Positions 18,027-27,141 are shown, counted from the stretch's first letter. The stretch: 64,000 bases of DNA from Bacteroidetes bacterium GWF2_33_16 (GCA_001768565.1 MEOE01000013.1:248001-312000); one strand, 5' to 3'. Made by a program: numbers and translations. The notes: a model not told the origin generated them from the sequence alone.

Positions 18027-18464
18027 ATGAATACGGATGAAATTTTAAAAAATATTAAGGATGCATTTGTCTCTGATGTGATTGATATTTTAAAAAAATC
18101 AGAAACAAGAGTTATAATCTCTATTAAACCTTCATCTCTTTTGCAGATTGCAGAATATGTATTTAAAAAACTTGAGTTCAGATTTATTATTGCAACTGCA
18201 AATCATACTAAAAAAGGATTTGAAATATTATATCATTTTAGCAAAGACGAAATTGGCCTTATAGCTAATTTACATGTTGTGTTGCCAGTAGAAAAACCTG
18301 AAATAGAATCCTTGTCGAATATGTTTTCGGCAACCAACTGGATTGAACGTGAGATGCATGAACTATATGGAATTGTTTTTAAAAATCATCCAGAACCCAA
18401 AAAATTGATTTCGGAAGGAAACTGGGCCGAAGGTGTTTATCCTTACAGACGTGAGTTTAAGTAA
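18027..18464 (+). CDS. NuoC-like subunit (MbhK type)
   Basis: 145 residues. The C-terminal NuoC signature is clear: WIEREMHELYGIVFKNHPEPKKL near 108-130, ending in the proline-tyrosine-rich VYPYRREF. It holds the small and large subunits together in complex I-like enzymes. An 88-bp spacer with short direct repeats (GAATGGTGAATA) separates it from the large-subunit gene. Confidence 0.92.
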   Translation: MNTDEILKNIKDAFVSDVIDILKKSETRVIISIKPSSLLQIAEYVFKKLEFRFIIATANHTKKGFEILYHFSKDEIGLIANLHVVLPVEKPEIESLSNMFSATNWIEREMHELYGIVFKNHPEPKKLISEGNWAEGVYPYRREFK

Positions 18465-18552
18465 TGATTAGGGAATGGTGAATAGTGAATGGTGAATAAT
18501 AAATAAAATATAAAAAGAAACGAGCAACAGGTAACAAGCAACAAAAATAAAA

Positions 18553-19746
18553 ATGGTTAAAAAAACACTCATACCGATTGGACCCTATCATCCGCTACAG
18601 GAAGAACCTGAACTATTTAAGTTGTATTGCGAAGGTGAAATTGTAAAAGATATTAAATGGGAAACAGGCTATAATCATAGAGGTATTGAACAATTAAGCG
18701 AGAAAAAAACCTATGACCAATCATTTTTCTTAGTTGAACGTATTTGCGGAATTTGCTCTACCTCGCACCCGTTTGCATTTGCCAATGCTGTCGAAGAAAT
18801 ATGTAATATAGAAATTACCAATCGTGCGAAATACATAAGAACAATAATAGCTGAACTTGAAAGAGTGCATAGTCATTTACTTTGGGTAGGATTAGCAGGC
18901 CATTTCTTAGGATACAATACCGTTTTTATGTGGGCATGGAAATATCGTGAACCTGTATTAGATTTATTTGAAATGATCTCAGGAAACCGAAATAGCTATG
19001 CTATGTTCAAAGTGGGTGGAGTACGCAGAGATATTGAGAATAATAAAATACCACAAATCCTTGATGTTCTTAGTCTTGTAAAGAAAAAAACAGATATGTT
19101 AGTTGGTGCTGTTATGGATGATCCTGTAATTCATGCACGAACAAAGGGAGTTGGAATTTTAACCAAACAAGACATAATTGATTTTGCAGCTGTAGGACCA
19201 ACAGCTCGTGCATCGGGTGTTGCAATCGATGTTCGCAAAGATGATCCATATGCAGCCTATCCATTAGTAAACTGGAAAGTTATTACAGCTCAGGCTGGCG
19301 ATGTATTTGCAAAAGCTGAAGTTCGTTTACTCGAAATGTACGAATCAATCTCAATTATTGAACAATGTCTCGAAGGACTTAAGAAAGAAAAAGAAGGAGA
19401 AATAAATGTAAAAGTAAAAGATATTCCCGAAGGTTGGGGAACAGGACATGCCGAAGCACCGCGTGGAGAAGTATTTCATTATGTATTATCCGATGGATCG
19501 AACTCTCCAGCAAGGCATAAAATACGTGCTCCTAGTTATACCAATATCGCAACCTTTAAGAAATCATGTATCGGTCAAACCATTTCGGATGCAACGATTT
19601 CTCTGGCTGCAGTCGACCCTTGTTATTGTTGTACAGAACGAATGGCTGTAGCATATGATAGCAAAACCGGTAACAAAATAATGAATGGCAACGAACTCAT
19701 AGCTTTATCAGCTCAAAAAACTCAGAATATTAAGAATCAAATATAA
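18553..19746 (+). CDS. [NiFe] hydrogenase large subunit, group 4 (MbhL/NuoD-like)
   Basis: 397 residues. Both nickel-binding CxxC pairs are present: RICGICS (Cys 65/68) and DPCYCCTER (Cys 357/360), so it is a true hydrogenase and not a NuoD relic. A 34-residue tail follows Arg 363, the expected cleavage position, which explains the maturation protease at the end of the operon. The N-terminal ETGYNHRGIEQL is shared with Mbh/Ech enzymes. I call it group 4, nearest to the Mrp-linked Mbh type by gene context; exact subgroup assignment needs a tree. Confidence 0.95.
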   Translation: MVKKTLIPIGPYHPLQEEPELFKLYCEGEIVKDIKWETGYNHRGIEQLSEKKTYDQSFFLVERICGICSTSHPFAFANAVEEICNIEITNRAKYIRTIIAELERVHSHLLWVGLAGHFLGYNTVFMWAWKYREPVLDLFEMISGNRNSYAMFKVGGVRRDIENNKIPQILDVLSLVKKKTDMLVGAVMDDPVIHARTKGVGILTKQDIIDFAAVGPTARASGVAIDVRKDDPYAAYPLVNWKVITAQAGDVFAKAEVRLLEMYESISIIEQCLEGLKKEKEGEINVKVKDIPEGWGTGHAEAPRGEVFHYVLSDGSNSPARHKIRAPSYTNIATFKKSCIGQTISDATISLAAVDPCYCCTERMAVAYDSKTGNKIMNGNELIALSAQKTQNIKNQI

Positions 19747-19754
19747 GGTTCAAT

Positions 19755-21620
19755 ATGAATGAAATATTATACATAATTTGTTTGCCACTATTTGCAGGTA
19801 TCTTACTATACTTAATTCCTGAGAAATTAAGAACAGTTAAAGGAATTTTTACCACTATTATTGCTGCTTATACGTTTTATCAATCGATACTTTTATTTAA
19901 TGGGCAAACAGGAATTTGCTCACTAAAACAACTTATTGGATTTTCTGGTTATAGTGAACTATTTACTAATTCATTAAAAGATGCTGACAAATATGTAAGT
20001 TTCAATATCGACGCACTATGTCAGCTAATTGTTTTATTTGTAAATCTTTTTGCATTATTAATTATTATCTACTCATTATTCTATATTGATAAAAACAAAA
20101 AAATCAGCAACTATTATTCATTTGTTCTTATCACTTTAGGAACATCAAACGGAGCAGTAGTATCAAACAATTTATTGTTGTTTCTTACCTTTTGGGGAAT
20201 TTTAGGGTTCACTTTATATAAGTTAATTAGAGGTAGTGATGAAGAAAGTTCTGCAACTGCAAAGAAAACACTGGCTATTGTAGGAGCTTCAGATGGCATT
20301 ATGATCTTGGGTATTGCAATTATCTGGAAAATTACAAAGACGCTCAACATGAACGAAATAAGTTTGATGACCAGTAATGCACTTACAATAACTGCATTTC
20401 TTGCTTTACTCATTGGAAGTTTTACAAAAGCGGGTGCTTTCCCATTTCATACATGGGTTCCTGATTACGCCAAAGATGCACCTGCTTCATCAACCGCATA
20501 TATGCCTGCATCACTCGATAAATTATTAGGGATTTATTTTCTGGCCAGGATTTGCAACTACTTGTTTGTACTAAATCAATGGTTAACATTTACATTATTG
20601 GCTATTGGCGTAATTACTATTATTACAGCAGTAATGATGGCTCTTGTTCAGCATAATTACAAGAGACTATTAGGATTCCATGCCGTATCCCAGGTTGGTT
20701 ACATGATTGTCGGGTTTGGTCTTGGAACCGTTATTGGTGTGGCTGCCGGATTATTTCACATGTTGAATAATGTCCTTTATAAAACAGGATTATTCCTTGT
20801 TTCAGGTAATGTTGAGCATAAAACAGGAAAAGAAGATATTGACCAACTAGGCGGATTATCAAAAGCAATGCCTATTACATTTATTTGCGCACTGATCTTT
20901 GCTTTGTCCATTTCGGGAGTCCCTCCATTTAATGGATTTGCATCAAAATGGATGATTTACCAGGGCATAATCGAGTTTGGACAAGGAACTGGCATCGCAA
21001 ACCAACTTTGGATTGTTTGGTTAGGATTAGCCGTTCTGGGATCGGCATTAACCTTGGCAAGTTTTGTAAAATTCATCTCTGGTTTGTTCCTGGGCAAAAA
21101 GCAAAAAGAATTTGAAAAAGTTAAAGAAGTCAATATATTGGGATGGCTGCCAATTGTAATAATCGCTCTTGGTTGTATCGCCCTTGGAGTATTCTCAACT
21201 AATTATTTTGTTCCAAAACTTTTTAATCCAATTGTTGGCGAAATAAAACTCATAGGAATCTGGAACTCAACTACAGTTTCAATTCTTATACTTATATCAA
21301 TTGTTCTTGGAGTTCTTATTTATCTTATTGGAAATGTTAAGAATTTCAGAACTGAAGACAGCTTTGTAGGTGGTGGAGAAACGATGCGCGAAGACTCTCA
21401 TATGGCCACAACGGGATTCTACGAAACCATAAAAAGTTTTGGATTTTTATCTATACTTTACGAAAAAGCTGAGAAACGATGGTTCGATATTTATGACTTA
21501 TCGAAGAAGTTAATTTTCTGGTTAGGACGAATATTTCAGGCTGCACATACCGGAGTATTACCAAATTATGCAATTTGGGTATTCGCTGGTTTAATAATTA
21601 TGTTACTTATTTTAATTTAA
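19755..21620 (+). CDS. NuoL/MrpA-like antiporter subunit with a substituted TM5 glutamate
   Basis: 621 residues with roughly 15-16 membrane segments. The proton-channel motif FTKAGAFPFHTWVPD (Lys near 223) is retained, as is FHMLNNVLYKTGLF. In E. coli NuoL the TM5 sequence is LGWEGVGL; the aligned segment here is LTFWGILGF, so the key Glu is Gly. The usual HSATM after the channel lysine reads PASLDK. The C-terminal ~100 residues carry a lateral-helix-like part. It adds a second antiporter-like subunit beside MrpD, unlike the single one in Pyrococcus MBH. Confidence 0.88.
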   Translation: MNEILYIICLPLFAGILLYLIPEKLRTVKGIFTTIIAAYTFYQSILLFNGQTGICSLKQLIGFSGYSELFTNSLKDADKYVSFNIDALCQLIVLFVNLFALLIIIYSLFYIDKNKKISNYYSFVLITLGTSNGAVVSNNLLLFLTFWGILGFTLYKLIRGSDEESSATAKKTLAIVGASDGIMILGIAIIWKITKTLNMNEISLMTSNALTITAFLALLIGSFTKAGAFPFHTWVPDYAKDAPASSTAYMPASLDKLLGIYFLARICNYLFVLNQWLTFTLLAIGVITIITAVMMALVQHNYKRLLGFHAVSQVGYMIVGFGLGTVIGVAAGLFHMLNNVLYKTGLFLVSGNVEHKTGKEDIDQLGGLSKAMPITFICALIFALSISGVPPFNGFASKWMIYQGIIEFGQGTGIANQLWIVWLGLAVLGSALTLASFVKFISGLFLGKKQKEFEKVKEVNILGWLPIVIIALGCIALGVFSTNYFVPKLFNPIVGEIKLIGIWNSTTVSILILISIVLGVLIYLIGNVKNFRTEDSFVGGGETMREDSHMATTGFYETIKSFGFLSILYEKAEKRWFDIYDLSKKLIFWLGRIFQAAHTGVLPNYAIWVFAGLIIMLLILI

Positions 21621-21626
21621 ATAAGC

Positions 21627-22154
21627 ATGGAATTAACATTATCCATATTATTAGGATTCATGATCATAGGAGCATTATTTTCCTTACATGCCAAAGATCT
21701 GCTTTCGGCAGTTATTGCATGCGGTATTGTTGGATACAGCCTTGTAATTTGTTTCCTTTTATTAAGAGCTCCAGATTTAGCCATAGTTCAGATTGTTGTT
21801 GAAACCATTACTCTTATTATTATGGTTGCTGTAGTACTGAATAGTACCCGTGAAGAATTAAAAGTTAAGATTGATACCAGGCAAATAATCAATATTTCAC
21901 TGGCCTTATTATTTATAGTTGTTTTATTCTTCTTTTTTATTCAGGCCACTGATATGTTAAATCCTTTTGGAGAACACACACTGCGCATGGCAAGTGCTTA
22001 TGTTGGCGAAACAGCAGCTAAAACCGGAAGTGCAAACCTTGTTACAGGAATAGTTTTTGATTTTCGCGGTTACGATACATTGGGCGAAGCTACAGTCCTT
22101 TTTACTGCTGCACTTGGTGTTTTAACCATATTACGATTGAAAGGTAAAAAATAA
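21627..22154 (+). CDS. MbhD-MbhE-like fused membrane subunit (DUF4040 / MrpA C-terminal type)
   Basis: 175 residues. The first half is a DUF4040-like three-helix domain ([20 protein letters not shown] near 48-67). The second half has the MrpA C-terminal signature [22 protein letters not shown] near 145-166. In Pyrococcus MBH these are two genes (mbhD and mbhE), and in Mrp antiporters both are parts of MrpA. Here they are one protein, 6 nt after the NuoL-like gene. Confidence 0.85.
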   Translation: MELTLSILLGFMIIGALFSLHAKDLLSAVIACGIVGYSLVICFLLLRAPDLAIVQIVVETITLIIMVAVVLNSTREELKVKIDTRQIINISLALLFIVVLFFFFIQATDMLNPFGEHTLRMASAYVGETAAKTGSANLVTGIVFDFRGYDTLGEATVLFTAALGVLTILRLKGKK

Positions 22155-22158
22155 AAGT

Positions 22159-22596
22159 ATGAAAGGAATGTCGATCATAGTAAAAAAAGTTGCTCAGCTC
22201 ATTGCAGGGTTTGTTTTCCTATATGGTATTTATATTATTGCACATGGGCATCTTACACCAGGAGGTGGATTTGCCGGAGGAGCACTACTTGCCGGAGCTT
22301 ATATCCTCTCAATTCTTGCTTATGGTTCAGATTATTTAAAACTTAAAGAAGAACAAACCGAATCATCATTATCTGAAAGCATATCCATACTTTTAATTCT
22401 TATGCTTGCTGTAGCAGGTATGCTTATGGGAATTAAAGTATTTTTCAATAATTTCCTTCCCAAGGGGACAATAGGAGAATTAATTAGTGCCGGAGCAATT
22501 CCATTGTATAATATATTCATTGGTATTGAGGTAGCTTCTGCACTTCTAACCATATTTCTTGCATTAATAATTTATAAAGAGGAAATAGAAGAATGA
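22159..22596 (+). CDS. mrpB: MrpB-like (MnhB domain) subunit
   Basis: 145 residues with four predicted membrane helices. The glycine-rich MnhB motif GHLTPGGGFAGGALLAGAYIL is at about 29-49. It corresponds to MbhF of archaeal membrane-bound hydrogenase and belongs to the ion-translocating arm. It overlaps the next gene by 4 nt (ATGA). Confidence 0.9.
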   Translation: MKGMSIIVKKVAQLIAGFVFLYGIYIIAHGHLTPGGGFAGGALLAGAYILSILAYGSDYLKLKEEQTESSLSESISILLILMLAVAGMLMGIKVFFNNFLPKGTIGELISAGAIPLYNIFIGIEVASALLTIFLALIIYKEEIEE

Positions 22597-22931
22597 CAGT
22601 CAATATTTTATGTTTCATATTATTTCTTGTGGGTTTATATGGTTTAATTACCAGGCGAAACCTTGTAAAAATTGTTATTTCACTATCGATAATGGAATTT
22701 AGTCTGTTTATTTTTCTTGAACTTGTTGGTTATATCGATGGTGGAATTGCTCCAATAATTACCGGACAAGATGCCAATGCGGTATATGTTGATCCATTGC
22801 CACAAGCAATGATATTAACTGCTATTGTAATTGGATTGGCAACTACAGCCATGTTGATGGCAATTGCTATTAGGTTGTATCGTAAGTATAAGACTTTTGA
22901 TATTAGAGAAATTAAAAATTTAAAAGGATAA
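22593..22931 (+). CDS. mrpC: MrpC/NuoK-like subunit
   Basis: 112 residues with three membrane helices. NuoK-type sequence is visible (GLYGLITRRNLVKIVISLSIME near 12-33, DPLPQAMILTAIVIGLA near 67-83). The acidic residue in the second helix and the DPLPQALILTAIVI-type motif are family hallmarks. Corresponds to MbhG. Confidence 0.93.
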   Translation: MTVNILCFILFLVGLYGLITRRNLVKIVISLSIMEFSLFIFLELVGYIDGGIAPIITGQDANAVYVDPLPQAMILTAIVIGLATTAMLMAIAIRLYRKYKTFDIREIKNLKG

Positions 22932-22934
22932 AAA

Positions 22935-24461
22935 ATGGATTCATTGATTCCTTTATTTGTAATAATACCACTGGCAACAGCATTTCTAATTCCAATTATT
23001 GGGAAATTAACCATTTACTTTGCCAAAACCATTACTCCTGTTGTTCTGCTTATATTATGTTTTTATAGTATTACACTTTTACTTTCAAATTCTAAAGAAA
23101 CATATATTGTTGGTGGCTGGCAACCTGTTGAAGATATTCCAATTGGAATTTATCTCGTGCTCGACAGCTTTAGTATCTTAATTTTATGTATTATTAGTAT
23201 AATTGGATTTCTCGTATCATTCTACTCATTCGAATATATAAGTTATTATACATCCGAGAATAATTTTTATGCACTTTTCTGTCTTATGATTGCCGGGATG
23301 AATGGAGTAGTATTAAGTGGAGATATATTTAATCTTTTTGTATTTCTTGAGATCTCAGTAATTGCATCCTATGCGCTTGTTGCCTTTGGAGTTGGTAAAA
23401 ACGAACTTGAAGCATCCTTTAAATATCAGGTTTTGGGAAATATTGCTTCGTTTTTAATTTTATTAAGCATCTCATTATTGTATTGGCAAACCAAAACATT
23501 AAACATTGCAGATATTTCTGAAGTTCTGCAAACAAGCGATGATTCAGCGTTTCTTAAATTTACTCAAGTATTGCTAATCTCCGGTTTTGGATTAAAAGCA
23601 GCAATCATACCATTCCATGCATGGATTCCTGATGCACACTCATCGGCACCATCTCCCGTATCGGCAATGCTTTCCGGAGTGCTTATTAAAGCCGTTGGTG
23701 TATATGTAATTATTCGATTATTCTTTAACATGTTTGTATTTACGCACGAAATAGCAATGGTAATTACTGTTTTGGGAACACTATCTATGATTATTGGAGC
23801 TCTGCTGGCAATTAATCAATCAGATATTAAACGACTTCTCGCCTACTCAAGCATAAGCCAGATAGGATATATTATTATTGGATTTGGTATTGGAATGGTA
23901 GTGCTTTCCAAAGGAGGTAAAGTCAGTATTGCAGTTTTGGCTATCGCTGGAGCGTTATTCCATATGGTGAATCATGCGGTATTTAAGGGATTATTATTTC
24001 TATGCGCAGGTGCTGTGGAATACAGAACTAATACAAGAGATATGGGCCAGTTGGGTGGATTGGCAGAGAATATGCCAATAACATCTACAAGCTCGCTTGG
24101 AGCATCATTGTCCATTTCTGGAATTCCCCCATTTAATGGATTCTTTAGCAAGTTGATTATTATAATTGCTGCAGTTCAAGCTAGATTCTATTTAGTAGCA
24201 TTTTTGGCAGTTGTAGTAAGTATAATAACACTAGCCTACTTTTTAAAATTCCAAAAGAGAGTCTTCTATGGAGTGAATAAAAACTATAAAAATGTAAAAG
24301 AAGTGCCTTTTGCCATGAGCTTTTCAATGATTGTTTTAGTAGTTCTATGTCTTGGATTAAGTATTTTAGTTATTCCAAGTATTCGTGAATTGATTTTAGA
24401 TCCTGCTGTAAACACATTAATAAATATGGATCAATATATTAACCAGGTAATTCAATATTAA
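22935..24461 (+). CDS. mrpD: MrpD-like antiporter subunit (MbhH type)
   Basis: 508 residues, about 14 helices. The TM5 glutamate is present in LFVFLEISVIASYAL near 135-149, and the channel lysine in FGLKAAIIPFHAWIPDAH near 219-236. SAMLSGVLIKAVGVY and FHMVNHAVFKGLLFLCAGAVE are also conserved. It is the intact ion-translocating channel of the complex, in contrast to the Glu-to-Gly NuoL-like subunit. Confidence 0.94.
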   Translation: MDSLIPLFVIIPLATAFLIPIIGKLTIYFAKTITPVVLLILCFYSITLLLSNSKETYIVGGWQPVEDIPIGIYLVLDSFSILILCIISIIGFLVSFYSFEYISYYTSENNFYALFCLMIAGMNGVVLSGDIFNLFVFLEISVIASYALVAFGVGKNELEASFKYQVLGNIASFLILLSISLLYWQTKTLNIADISEVLQTSDDSAFLKFTQVLLISGFGLKAAIIPFHAWIPDAHSSAPSPVSAMLSGVLIKAVGVYVIIRLFFNMFVFTHEIAMVITVLGTLSMIIGALLAINQSDIKRLLAYSSISQIGYIIIGFGIGMVVLSKGGKVSIAVLAIAGALFHMVNHAVFKGLLFLCAGAVEYRTNTRDMGQLGGLAENMPITSTSSLGASLSISGIPPFNGFFSKLIIIIAAVQARFYLVAFLAVVVSIITLAYFLKFQKRVFYGVNKNYKNVKEVPFAMSFSMIVLVVLCLGLSILVIPSIRELILDPAVNTLINMDQYINQVIQY

Positions 24462-24462
24462 T

Positions 24463-24948
24463 ATGAGATATGTTGCATTATTTATAATTGCATTCTTATT
24501 CTGGTTGCTAATAACTTTTAACCTGGCAATTGAAAATATTATTGTTGGTATTGTTGCAGCTGGTATAACAACCGTTCTATTTGGAAAATATTTCATCACA
24601 GGAGTAAATAAATTTATTCAGCCCCATCGCTATTTCTGGTTAATTATTTACATTTTCATTTTTATATGGGAATGTATAAAAGCAAATTTCGATGTGGCAT
24701 ATAGAGTGTTACATCCGGCTATGCCTATAAAGCCAGGTATAGTAAAAGTTAAACTTAATATTAAAGGAGATTTTGCCCGAATGATGCTGGCAAACTCAAT
24801 TACCATGACACCCGGCACTATTTCGGTAGACATTATTGATGATTACATTTTTATTCATTGGATTTATATAAGTACTGATAATCCTGAAGAATATAGCGAA
24901 AAGGTTTCAGGTAGATTTGAAAAATATATTAAAAAGATATTCGAATGA
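24463..24948 (+). CDS. mrpE: MrpE-like subunit
   Basis: 161 residues: two N-terminal hydrophobic segments, then a soluble C-terminal domain with MMLANSITMTPGTISVDI near 105-122, the MrpE/MnhE signature. Corresponds to MbhA. It follows mrpD by 1 nt and overlaps mrpF by 4 nt. Confidence 0.93.
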   Translation: MRYVALFIIAFLFWLLITFNLAIENIIVGIVAAGITTVLFGKYFITGVNKFIQPHRYFWLIIYIFIFIWECIKANFDVAYRVLHPAMPIKPGIVKVKLNIKGDFARMMLANSITMTPGTISVDIIDDYIFIHWIYISTDNPEEYSEKVSGRFEKYIKKIFE

Positions 24949-25211
24949 TAGATTATTTGAACATATTACTTTATGTGCAAATTGCATTATGTGTATTTTG
25001 TCTGTATCGCATAATTCGAGGACCATCAATTGCCGACAGGATGGTAGGCATTGATATTTTCGGAATTCTTGTTGTCGGAATATGTGCAATTTTATCCATA
25101 ACAACCAACAGATCATTTGTTCTTGATATTGGAATTGCATGGATTATTTTAAGCTTTATTGGAACACTTACTTTAGCAAAATACCTGAGTGGTAAAAAAC
25201 TAAATGAATAA
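24945..25211 (+). CDS. mrpF: MrpF-like subunit
   Basis: 88 residues, three membrane helices, with the MrpF signature YRIIRGPSIADRMVGIDIFG at about 21-40. Corresponds to MbhB. It overlaps both neighbours (4 nt with mrpE, 8 nt with mrpG). Confidence 0.93.
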   Translation: MIDYLNILLYVQIALCVFCLYRIIRGPSIADRMVGIDIFGILVVGICAILSITTNRSFVLDIGIAWIILSFIGTLTLAKYLSGKKLNE

Positions 25212-25539
25212 TATGGAAGCACTAAGTACAATTTTTATATGTATTGGCATATTATTTAACCTTTTTGGTTGTATTGGATTAATCAGGCTGCCTGATGTTT
25301 ATAATAGGCTCCAGGCAGCTACAAAGTGTGTAACACTTGGTTGTTGTAGTATTTTACTGGGTGTATTTTTCCATTTTGGATTTACCGATGCTGGTATTAA
25401 AGCTCTGGTTGCCATCCCATTATTATTTTTTGGAGCAACAGTAGCTGCACATGCGTTAGTTAAAGGTGCTTATTTATTTGGTATAAAGCTTGGCGAAGGC
25501 ACCATTAAAGATGATTATAAAGATGCTGTAAAAAGTTGA
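25204..25539 (+). CDS. mrpG: MrpG-like subunit
   Basis: 111 residues, three membrane helices. The MrpG/MnhG signature GCIGLIRLPDVYNRLQAATK is near 21-40. Corresponds to MbhC. The order mrpB-C-D-E-F-G matches sodium/proton Mrp antiporters rather than the archaeal mbh order (where E, F, G come first). Confidence 0.93.
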   Translation: MNNMEALSTIFICIGILFNLFGCIGLIRLPDVYNRLQAATKCVTLGCCSILLGVFFHFGFTDAGIKALVAIPLLFFGATVAAHALVKGAYLFGIKLGEGTIKDDYKDAVKS

Positions 25540-25596
25540 AATGTTATTTATCAACTCTAAAGATCTGAATTTTTAACTTTAAACTTTTAACTTTTA

Positions 25597-26211
25597 ATGA
25601 AATATCCTAAAATAAGAGAAGTAAAAGAAGCACTGGTATCTTTATTTACACCAGCATATACAACTAAGTTTCCGTTCGAACCACATGTGCCTTTCGAAAA
25701 CTTTAGAGGAAAACCTGTTGTAGATGAAAAAAATTGCGTTGGATGCGAAACCTGTGCCAATGTATGCCCACCACTTGCTATTACATTTACCGATGATAAA
25801 GAAAAAGGAACCCGAACCATCAGGCGCGACTATGGCAAATGTATTTTTTGTGGTCAATGCCAGGAACATTGCATAACTCAAAAAGGAGTTAAACTATCCG
25901 ATAAAATATTCGACATCGCTAACTTCAACAGAAACACTGTAGTTGAATATCAGGAGAGAGAATTAATTATCTGCAAAAACTGTGGAGCAGTAATTACAAC
26001 AAAAGATCATTTACAATACATTCATAAAAAGCTTGGTCCTAAATCATTTTCATCGATACAAAACCTGAATGTTTTAAATGAAAAACTGCGATTGGCTTCA
26101 AAAACTGATGCTGACAGCGAAATTAAAGACGGCCTGAAACGAAAAGACATGTTTAATATATTATGTCCAAATTGCCTGAGAGAAGTATTAGTTAAATATA
26201 CATTTGAGTGA
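25597..26211 (+). CDS. NuoI-like ferredoxin subunit with extra C-terminal CxxC pairs (MbhN type)
   Basis: 204 residues. Two [4Fe-4S] motifs, CVGCETCANVCPP (about 48-60) and CIFCGQCQEHC (about 86-96), match NuoI/MbhN, which links the proximal cluster to the donor module. Unlike a standard NuoI, the last ~90 residues carry two further pairs, CKNC (near 127) and CPNC (near 193), that look like a zinc- or rubredoxin-type site. It follows mrpG after a 57-bp spacer and overlaps the protease gene by 4 nt. Confidence 0.9.
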   Translation: MKYPKIREVKEALVSLFTPAYTTKFPFEPHVPFENFRGKPVVDEKNCVGCETCANVCPPLAITFTDDKEKGTRTIRRDYGKCIFCGQCQEHCITQKGVKLSDKIFDIANFNRNTVVEYQERELIICKNCGAVITTKDHLQYIHKKLGPKSFSSIQNLNVLNEKLRLASKTDADSEIKDGLKRKDMFNILCPNCLREVLVKYTFE

Positions 26212-26654
26212 TTGAAAACCTAAAAAAAGTATTAGAGCAAAAAAACAAAAAGAAGCTTTTTGTGGGGATTGGAAATGTTTTAAAAAGCGATGATGGCATT
26301 GGTGTTTATATAAGTAATCAGATTAATGAAACCTCGGAAATACAGAAACTAACTGTTGAAGTAAGTATCGAAAACTATATTGGCAAGATCAATTCATTAA
26401 AACCTGATTTACTTATCCTTGTCGACTGTGTTGACTTTGGAAAACAAGCCGGATATTGTGAGTTGCTGGCAGTAGAAAAAATAAAAGATTTCACAATTAA
26501 TACGCATAATATATCACTCAAAAGAGTATCAGAATTATTCGAAATGCCAGTATTGGTTCTTGGAATACAACCTAAAAAGGTAGATTTTGGGGATATGTAT
26601 ACTGATGATGTTTTACAAACAGCCGAGAAAATTATAAAAATTATAAACCAATAA
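26208..26654 (+). CDS. [NiFe] hydrogenase maturation endopeptidase (HyaD/HycI family)
   Basis: 148 residues from a GTG start overlapping the preceding stop codon. The signature GIGNVLKSDDGIGVYI near 21-36 carries the first nickel-sensing acidic residue, and LVDCVDFG near 69-76 the second; the matching histidine is in NTHNISL near 100. It would remove the 34-residue tail of the large subunit encoded at 18553. It closes the operon. Confidence 0.93.
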   Translation: MIENLKKVLEQKNKKKLFVGIGNVLKSDDGIGVYISNQINETSEIQKLTVEVSIENYIGKINSLKPDLLILVDCVDFGKQAGYCELLAVEKIKDFTINTHNISLKRVSELFEMPVLVLGIQPKKVDFGDMYTDDVLQTAEKIIKIINQ

Positions 26655-26665
26655 AACCTAATATT

Positions 26666-27073
26666 ATGGCAAAAGATTATTTATGTCCCATTTGCAGAGG
26701 ACACTTGCGGGTAAAAAACTCTATCCTTTTATCTGCAAAATCAAAAAATAACGAAAAAGGATTGGTATTTCTTAACTCCGAAGTTGGTGATTATGCAGTT
26801 ACCACACACTCTGATTTTAATATTCATGAAGGCGAAGAATATACTTTTTATTGCCCTATTTGTCATGCAATCTTAAACCGTGAAGAAAATCCACACCTGG
26901 TTAAAATTCACTTGATTGAAGGCAACGACAAATTCGATATTTACTTTTCAAGTTTGGCAGGCGAAAAATGCACCTATAAAATTAGCGATAAGAGCATTGA
27001 ACAAATTGGACCTAATGCGAATCATTACAAACAATACTTTGATGTGCCTGAAGAATATAAAAAGTACTTATAG
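26666..27073 (+). CDS. Uncharacterised zinc-ribbon protein
   Basis: 135 residues, not recognised. Two CPIC knuckles (residues 7-10 and 63-66) probably bind one zinc in a split ribbon; a lone Cys is near 97. The rest is a soluble alpha/beta protein. It lies 11 nt after the maturation protease and so is likely cotranscribed with the hydrogenase operon. A role in assembly or regulation is possible but is inference only. Confidence 0.75.
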   Translation: MAKDYLCPICRGHLRVKNSILLSAKSKNNEKGLVFLNSEVGDYAVTTHSDFNIHEGEEYTFYCPICHAILNREENPHLVKIHLIEGNDKFDIYFSSLAGEKCTYKISDKSIEQIGPNANHYKQYFDVPEEYKKYL

Positions 27074-27141
27074 TTACTAATACTAATACAATATAAAATA
27101 GCTATTTACCATAGATTATTGTAATTTGAAAAAATAATAAT

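Noticed and set aside
18468..18550. Short direct repeats (GAATGGTGAATA, AACAAGCAAC) as a CRISPR or integration site
   Set aside because: Units are too short, irregular and confined to one 80-bp spacer; such tracts are common between Bacteroidota genes.
18553..19746. Selenocysteine version of the [NiFe] large subunit, suggested by the nearby selD cluster
   Set aside because: Both CxxC pairs are encoded by Cys codons and no in-frame TGA occurs in the gene.
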